Positions 57,101 through 64,000 of a DNA stretch of 64,000 bases are shown piece by piece. A model generated the notes under the pieces. It had not been told where the DNA came from. It searched no databases and saw nothing but the letters and a program-made list of their open reading frames with translations. Numbering within the stretch: the stretch's first letter is position 1; each line of letters opens with the position of its first letter. This DNA comes from Apus apus (Eukaryota; Chordata; Aves; Apodiformes; Apodidae). Made by a program: the position numbers and the translations under genes. The stretch lies in contig NC_067282.1 of assembly GCF_020740795.1 (NCBI RefSeq), forward strand, positions 126,971,132 through 127,035,131. The letters run 5' to 3'.

Positions 57101-59449
57101 AGTGAGTCAGTGACAGGAGCTTGGCCCCAAGCTTGACCAGCTACACAAGAGGATGTGAGTCTTTCTGTTGAGCAGTTGTTTGGAAACCACTGCCTGACCA
57201 CCAGTTGCTATCTTGGATATGATTTTAGCCATTCTGGGTAATTCTCCCTGCCCATGGAAGCGATTCTTTCTTTCAAGAAATTATGGGCAAGTCTTGCAGG
57301 CTGATGTTGCTACATGCAAAATGGTACACATCACTCTTGCGTCGATAACTAGTCCTGCTCAGCTCTCTTTATGGAGCCTTCCTGTTAAGAAACACAAACT
57401 GCAGATAAAAATACGTTGCTGGCAATTGCTGCATCTTTCCGAGGTTCGCTTGATTTCTAAACCTTCAAAATAATTCAGGGAAGTGCTGCCTAACAGTGAA
57501 GGATAGTGTGCTTTCCTTGGTGCAGATGCTTTTACTAGTGCCAGTTTCTGCTGTTTCAGTAGATGGAACTGCTGTGCAAATAGGGCCACCACTTCTTCAG
57601 CTCTCTCATTAATAATGGACAGTCTCTGGCACTCTGAAGGAAGGCAGAGTTTCCCGTAACACATTTCCTATTTGTTGTGTTTCTGAATCACTTGGTAGCT
57701 GGCTGTTATCATGAGTCCCAACAGAGATGACAATGTGCTTTGCTGAGTGATGGATGCAGCACTGAACATGAGCAGCATAAAATACCTGGATATTCAGCCT
57801 GTGGCTCACTTGAGTGACCACAGTGGTACGGAAGGCAAAGCTCTATGTTCTGATTACTGTAGCCTTAATGAAAGTTAGCTGCCTCGCTATGAAGCAACCA
57901 ACACCCAGGGAAGTCAAACTCCCTGTCTTTCAAATTATGCAATCCTCTAAAACTCCTGTCATTGGATTGAACCATTTATTCTGCTAAGTTGATTTTTAAA
58001 TGGAAAGGCTCATGTGATTAAATGAAATATGGTTGATAGTGGCACAGAACACAGGCAGCAGACTTGGAGAGTTTTTGTTGTTAGCACTGAAACTACAAAC
58101 TGTGGGCTAGACAATGGTAGGTTAAATTATTAAGAGATAAAATATAGTTGATCAGGAAGACTTTACAGGCTGGGAACATTATCAGGTTATAGAAAAGTTA
58201 AAAAATTTAAAGTCACCTGGGCATTAAAAATCACCTGCACAGTGGATGGGATCTACTGTCACACAGAGATGGGAGCAACCTTCATTCCTGTGAAATGGAG
58301 AGGCCATTCCTCATTCCCCTAGCTTTCTCTCCAGCCTTAGGTGTGCTCACCAGAGGTACCTTGAGCAGAAAGGAAGCTTGCTTATTGCTTTTGTCTTTGT
58401 TAGTTGGTTGTTTTTAATGTTTCATTTACCATTTGCAGGACATGAAGTTCTGTGAGAACAGAGCCCATTGCATGCTTCAAGTCCTAATGCAAAGGCTACT
58501 GGGATTAGTAAAAATTAAAAATTATTTCTCAAGAGCACTGGAGATCTCCAGATCAAATCCTGGGAGATTCAATCCTAGAATTATTAAATGGATTTCTGTC
58601 TGACCAGACTTTCCTCACAACCTTGGATTTCTATGCCTCTGTAGCCAAAAGCACCAGCAATCATGGATGTTCAGACCATCACGGTCTGCAGTGGGTTAAG
58701 TCACGTGCCCAAACTGATAAGGCCTCAGAAAAAAATACCAGCACACACAGGTCAGTTGAAGCTAATTACTTATAATTGCAGTGCCATACCAGAAAATAGA
58801 CCAAGGGTCTTCCAGGCAGAAAAGAAAAACATAGTGAAGACAACAAAGTTCTCTGCTGAACAACTGAATAATGCAGAAAAAATAAAATACTCTGTTCAAG
58901 AGGGTGACTCAGACCAACACTAAGACAATACTTACAAGTAACTTTTTCTTGACGTGATGCAAGTGAGGGATGAAGCTGGAAATTAATCTTCCAAGACATC
59001 TCCTGGAAATTATCTGCCTGTCTCTTTAAATTTCTTTGCTCTATAAAGACCACTGTCAAGACATTTTACACTGAAACTACAGAATTTGAAAAGCTAAGTC
59101 ACAAAAAAGGGAAAAAATTAATATACTTTTACACATTTCATTCACATCAGTAATACTATTCAGGTGCCTTTGATTTCACAAGATATGGTCCCTAGCAGAA
59201 AAAGGGAAAGGTCTGAACAATTAAAAAAATACAGACAGAAATAAAGAGGAAAAACAATTGCAAAAGGTTTTTGCAATAAATTGAATCAGATGCTATCCAG
59301 TGTATTCAAAAGATCACCCTAGTCAGAGAATTATTCTTAGCCCTGTAGTAATCATCATATGTTAAGTTAGATGGATATTTCTCTACAGCTGGAAATACAG
59401 CATGAAGGTCAGTCACAACTTGATCTTTTCTGGAGTTGGCAAGAGTCCC

Positions 59450-59515
59450 ACTTCAAGTGAGAGGTTAGACTAGATGACTTCCAGAAGTCCCTTCCAACCA
59501 TCATTCCTATGACAG
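59450..59515 (+). mobile_element. CR1 LINE 3' tail
   Basis: 'gttagactagatgacttccagaagtcccttccaaccatcattcctatga' matches the CR1 3' end. Confidence 0.8.
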
Positions 59516-60275
59516 CATGATCTCACACCTATATTGCCACTAGAAGGACTGTGTTAGTTCTTAAGAAATCTTTGGGATGTGCAGAGCTTATTAAAGGTAT
59601 TAATGTATAAAGGGTTCAAAGGAAGAGGCTCTCAGTCATGTTGGTTCTTCATCTGTGTACAGCAGATTTTAGACAAAAGTAAATCTTACTTCCGCTTACA
59701 GTAGGAAATAATTTGCTGGAAGCAGACACCATTTTCTAGTTTTTCTTCTCCCTGTATTTATTTTACAGTAAGTAGGTATTTATTGACAAGGAGGGTCAAC
59801 CCTGTTGTCTGGGTGTGAAATGTACCAGGTGAGTCAGCTGGCAAGGCTCTCCCCATCACTGAGTGGGTTTACTGCCTGCAGGGGTGTGGGACTCCTGCCA
59901 GTAGCAGAGGCTTGCCAACTAGCTGTTGGAGTGGCTGTAATCAGCTAGGGGGGATGAGAGTCAGCTACTGGAGGGAATGTGGCACCTGGGAGTCAGCTGC
60001 TGGGAAGGCAACTGGAGAGGCGTGTTGGTGTACGCTTGGGTGTAAGGTGACGGGGAAGCATGGGATCCAGGGGCCAGATACTGGAGACACTCAACATGTC
60101 AGTCCACTTATAGGGGGGAGCCACAGGGCATCTGTGTGTCTGTGTGGGTGTGCAAGGAGGTCTGCAGTACTCAGGGGCTCATATGTCCAAGTGCCAGCAG
60201 CAGGGGAGGTTGAAGATGGCAGGGGAGTTAGGGGATAGACTGAATGTCTGAAAGTACATCAGCTACTGGAGGGAT

Positions 60276-60356
60276 ACATATAGCATGTATCTATATGTGA
60301 ATGTGTATGTATATGTGTGTTTATGTGTATGTACACACACATACATGCACATATAT
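60276..60356. repeat. TG/TATG-rich imperfect microsatellite
   Basis: Alternating purine-pyrimidine sequence of TATG, TGTG and CACA units without a constant period. Confidence 0.7.
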
Positions 60357-60481
60357 TTTCCACCAATGGCCTTTCATCCCATTCAGTCAGGAAAGGTAAC
60401 AGGATGAGACCATGACACCGTTTGCATTTGTCTGAGTGCTGTGTTGTCTGCCTGTGTTGATCTGTAGGACTGGTCACAGAG

Positions 60482-60531
60482 GTATGTATGTATGTATGCA
60501 TGTATGTATGTATGTATGTATGTATGTATGT
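60482..60531. repeat. (GTAT)n microsatellite
   Basis: About twelve GTAT units with a single GCAT interruption. Confidence 0.92.
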
Positions 60532-62020
60532 CTATATTGTGCATACATGTGCAATACTCAGCCTTGCTATCTAGACCTGGCAGTATGGAACTGTAGTAGC
60601 ATCCACTAGATTCCATAGCCCCCAGTGCTCTGAAATCCTCTGACTCCTAAAAGCTCTGACATAATTTGGTGCTATTACAGAAGATCCAGCCCATCTGTCT
60701 CACACCTAAAATAAATCAGACCCATCGTATACACAAAATGCAAAAACAAGGTGAACTACAATGTTGCAGAACTGTGTGGGGCCCTAATTCAGAAAACAAA
60801 TATTAGTCTAACTGCAGACATATCAAGTACACCAAGACTTAAAGTTCTGCTCATATTTAAGTACCCTTTTAATAAAATTTTATTACTATAGGGAGCCATC
60901 TTTGTGACTAAGTTCACAGTCAAGGGTGTTATTCCTAACTCTACTTGAATCCACAATAGACTCAGCATGCAATAGTGCTTCCAGCCCAGGTTAGGTGTCT
61001 TTTCGAATGTATGGACTAAACTTCACACACAGCTTTCAGACAGACTGGTGACACACTTGTCATGCAGTGAGGACACACACTCCATCCACATATTTTCTGG
61101 CTTCTGGGACATGCGCCAAGATTGGTGGTTTCTTTTTCATTCATCCCTTGTTCTGGCCAAGCCTGGCTTCTTAACACAACCTTTTCTCTTCATGGTCAGG
61201 ACATTGCTGGATTTTGACATCTTCAGGCCCAAGTGGGCCTATAATCTGATTTTTCTCCTTCAAAGAGATTGATACACTCATATGTTCTGGAAATTCACAC
61301 AGAGGACATCTGCCATGACAGAAAAGAGCAGGCTGACCATCCTTCCTCTTTGTTGCTTAACCTCACAAAGGGCTTTGGGGTTACAAATACAGACATGAGA
61401 GAAGGTCCAGTGGCCTTTGCAGGCACCCTTCAAGGTAAACCCTTCAAAGCATTCCCTTTAAACTACAAAAGATGGTGCTTCCATAGTCTGCTGCCTGCTG
61501 TCATTCCTGGGTGAATAATGTTTCTCTGCTGCTGTAAGCCTGAGCAGGCTCCGGATTCAGCCCATGGCAAATAAAGTGCTACAGTGCTGGGCATGTGTGT
61601 GGGAGTGAATGCATCCAGAGTGGGAAGGGGCTTTACCTAGGAAGGCTGGAAAAGCAGAGGAGCTCTGAACACTTCTTGTTCTCTAGTTGCAGCTCTGCCT
61701 GTTGAGAGGGTAACTGCCTGCAGCTGCCCATTCTGCCTGACTTCCACTCTGCTGAAAGTTGCAGCCTCCACTGGGTGAAATGCTCCCCAAAATACTCCCT
61801 GAGACTCTGTAGGCAAAATGAAGTGGGTCAGAAGAGCTCCTTGGTTGTCCTGTACAAACTGACTCACCTCTGTTTGAGTGAACAGCAGCAGCAACGAGCA
61901 GCAGTAGGTGACAATCTTTCAGCTGATGTCATGGCAGTGAGAAGAACACTCAGTCAAGTCTGAGGTGTTTATTTAAGCAGGGCAGCTGAGACAGCACCCT
62001 AATTCCTGTGAGAGTATGTA

Positions 62021-62090
62021 AAGAAAAAGAAAAAGAAAAAGAAAAAGAAAAAGAAAAAGAAAAAGAAAAAGAAAAAGAAAAAGAAAAAGG
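62021..62090. repeat. (AAAAAG)n hexanucleotide microsatellite
   Basis: About eleven copies of AAAAAG, nearly perfect, giving a purine-only strand of about 70 bases. Confidence 0.93.
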
Positions 62091-63330
62091 AGCCTTTGGA
62101 AAGATCCTGACTGCCCTTCCCATTCAGCAGAGTTTTCATTTCCCTTACCCACAAAAAAACAGCATCAAGAACATGGCAGTGCAGGCTGTATACAATACAT
62201 GCTGGATCCATGCCATTTGTGTATTATCTTCTGCATTTTTATGGGAAGAGGTGCATTCATTTGTGCCTTTAGGGAAGCTCAGGCTATGCACATAAGGGAA
62301 GGCTCTCTCCTGGCTATCCGAACAGCAAGAAATGTCTTCCTTTTCGAGTTTCCAAACGGGCAGCTTCAGCAGGATATTCAAGCGCTTTCTAAAAGCCAAG
62401 TCCACATGTCTGAAGATCAACACATCTCAGAAATAGGGGTACTTGGAATCACAAATCATTTGGGAGAGAGAGCCTTGGTCTGCAGGCTATACAATACCAC
62501 ACTATAAGGGCACAATCTGCCTCTTTCCCTGTGGTCTGCTCACACCAATGGCAGTGTTTGCGATCATGAGTAGTTCCATAGAGAAGCATTCTACCCTGTC
62601 ATAACTGCCTGCTGAGTTACCTACTTGCTGCATAAACCATCTTAATTTTTACAATGGAGTCATACACAGGCCAGACCTGCTGGACACTTAGAAAAACAAA
62701 GCAGAACAAGAACAATGGTGGAAAACACTAAGCAACCAAAGAGAGGTAAGGATGGGTCACACTGGAGATGGCAACGGGCTTCAGCAGGAGATGGTGTATT
62801 TGTGTGAAAGAGACAGTAATAACAGAATCACACATACAACAATCTAGGACCCATTAACATGCACTCACGTGACCAGTTCTTAAACCAGTTTCTCAAGGTG
62901 GATTTTATTGTGCCATGAGCCCAATTATTTTTCACAACATTATTTTCATGAGAGGTCATTGCACATTACATTACAGCATTCCCATGCCTTCAGGCTTTTT
63001 GTAACAATAGGAGAAATGGTGGGCTGGAGAAGACAGCTGGGTTTGCACATGGTATATGTCAGTTTACTTAAGCAGAACCATTTCATTGCTGCTGGAGGAA
63101 TGCAGCAAAAGGTCAGTGCTGAAACTCCACTGAAGTAAGTTGAGCACACATTTCAGCTGCGAACACATGCTCACTACTTGTTTGATCAAAAAGCAAAACT
63201 CAAGAGTTCTGCTACGAGCTTGCCTTGACCCTGCTCCATTCCGCCTGTCCAGTGTGCATCAGACTCGCCATTGTTTAATCCTGCATGCAATATGCATTCT
63301 GGTTAAAGGATGTTTGGAATAGTTGCATGT

Positions 63331-64000
63331 TGTCACGGTTTGACTCAGGATCGGCAGTTAACCCAGTGACAATAATGCTCTCAATGCCCTCCCCCTCCCT
63401 CCAAGTAAGGAAGGAGAGAGAATAAGGAGAGAGATTTCCCGGACTGAAAACTGAACTAGACAGCTTTAGTTAAATACTAATGATGAAAGAAAATATGTAC
63501 AATCATATACAAGTGTGTTCAGGAGTGTCCAAAACCCTATTGTCAGCCCCCACCACCAGTAACTCCCACGACACTCTCCTGAGCTGTGAACAGTCCTGAA
63601 ATGTCCCAGAGCTGCTGGAGAGAGCGGCAGAGCAGACAGGAGCTGAGGGGAGAGTGATGAGGGTAAGGAATCCACAGGCCTGGGGATCAGTGGTGATGCA
63701 TAGACAGAATATTCGCTGGATGCTGGCCATGAATGAAAGAAGAACCAGGAAGGATGATCTCTGACCTTACACGAGCTTACCGTTCTGTCCACTCCTCCCT
63801 ATGGGAGGGCTGCAGACATGACTCTTCTGCTCCCTGTAGCATCTCCGGCAGCAGAGCAAAGCAACCTTGGCATCTCAGCAGTAACAAACACTCCAGTCTT
63901 ATCAGCACACTAGCTGGAAAACTGAGAGTCAAGAGAGCTTCTAAAGGAAAAAAAAAATCAGTAAAAGAAAAACTGGCTTCACCCTGGCTCAATCCAGGAC
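63331..64000 (-). mobile_element. LTR-like element with inverted termini (cut by window end)
   Basis: The left end reads TGTCACGGTTTGACTCAGGA. The reverse complement of the right end, completed by one base beyond the window, reads TGTCCTGGATTGAGCCAGGG; 14 of 20 positions agree, so the element has imperfect inverted termini of TG...CA type. Read on the minus strand, it is the same family as 22093-22610 (18 of the first 20 bases agree and internal blocks recur). Size about 670 bases fits a solo LTR of an avian endogenous retrovirus. Internal frames of up to 108 codons on the minus strand are not retroviral genes. The target-site duplication cannot be checked because the right flank is missing. 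Confidence 0.72.

Larger units (their letters stand above)
52360..63330. other. Intergenic region downstream of FERRY3
   Basis: No confident gene. In human the next gene on this strand is FGF6, but no FGF core motif or signal peptide was found, so it probably lies beyond the window. The region holds short CR1 tails, simple repeats at 60.3-60.5 and 62.0 kb, and a G-rich patch at about 59.9-60.27 kb where variants of 'gtcagctactggaggga' recur. Two frames on the minus strand at 57.3-57.9 kb look somewhat protein-like but were not identified. Confidence 0.5.

Noticed and set aside
59912-60238. 108-codon frame, considered as a possible neighbour-gene exon (FGF6 or FGF23)
   Set aside because: No FGF core motifs or signal peptide; the sequence consists of imperfect G-rich repeats.
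61999-62295. Frames encoding Lys-Glu or Phe runs
   Set aside because: They are translations of the AAAAAG microsatellite.
63466-63792. 108-codon minus frame, considered as a retroviral protein
   Set aside because: It lies inside the LTR-like element and has no gag, pol or env motif.

Overview
The window looks like a piece of a bird genome, most likely from the avian counterpart of human 12p13.32. The basis is threefold: vertebrate split genes with GT-AG introns, many CR1 LINE fragments with the typical avian 3' tail, and LTR-like elements with TGTC...GACA ends. Two neighbouring genes are recognised with confidence, RAD51AP1 and FERRY3 (C12orf4). In human they also lie next to each other in divergent orientation. 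There are no bacterial-type operons, CRISPR arrays or plasmid features. Most of the sequence is AT-rich intron or intergenic DNA.

Layout. 1-4 kb: a candidate 3' end of an unidentified minus-strand gene (three phase-compatible exons at 3659-3522, 2760-2662 and 2289-2152). 4-20 kb: mostly non-coding, with a GC-rich island at about 10.43-11.25 kb holding an interrupted CAG repeat, and two CR1 fragments. 20.1-29.95 kb: RAD51AP1 on the minus strand, eight well-supported coding exons plus a short tentative first exon; its introns contain an LTR-like element, a pure AT tract, a hairpin-bearing LTR-like segment and a truncated CR1. 29.4-30.5 kb: a CpG island between the two genes, probably a shared bidirectional promoter. 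About 30.0-52.35 kb: FERRY3 on the plus strand, a non-coding first exon and 13 coding exons that join to an intact 543-residue frame. 52.35-63.3 kb: intergenic DNA with simple repeats and CR1 tails; the expected next neighbour (FGF6) was not found. 63.33-64.0 kb: an LTR-like element of the same family as the one in RAD51AP1, in opposite orientation and cut by the window end.

Functionally the two genes are unrelated. RAD51AP1 is a nuclear DNA-binding partner of RAD51 in homologous recombination. FERRY3 is a subunit of the five-protein FERRY complex, a RAB5 effector that links mRNAs to early endosomes. They appear to share only a promoter region.

No convincing new biological system was seen. 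The observations most worth checking are a 160-base direct duplication in two FERRY3 introns, the unusual first-exon donor of RAD51AP1, an in-frame alternative donor in FERRY3, the CAG/CCCCG repeat island and the unidentified minus-strand exons.
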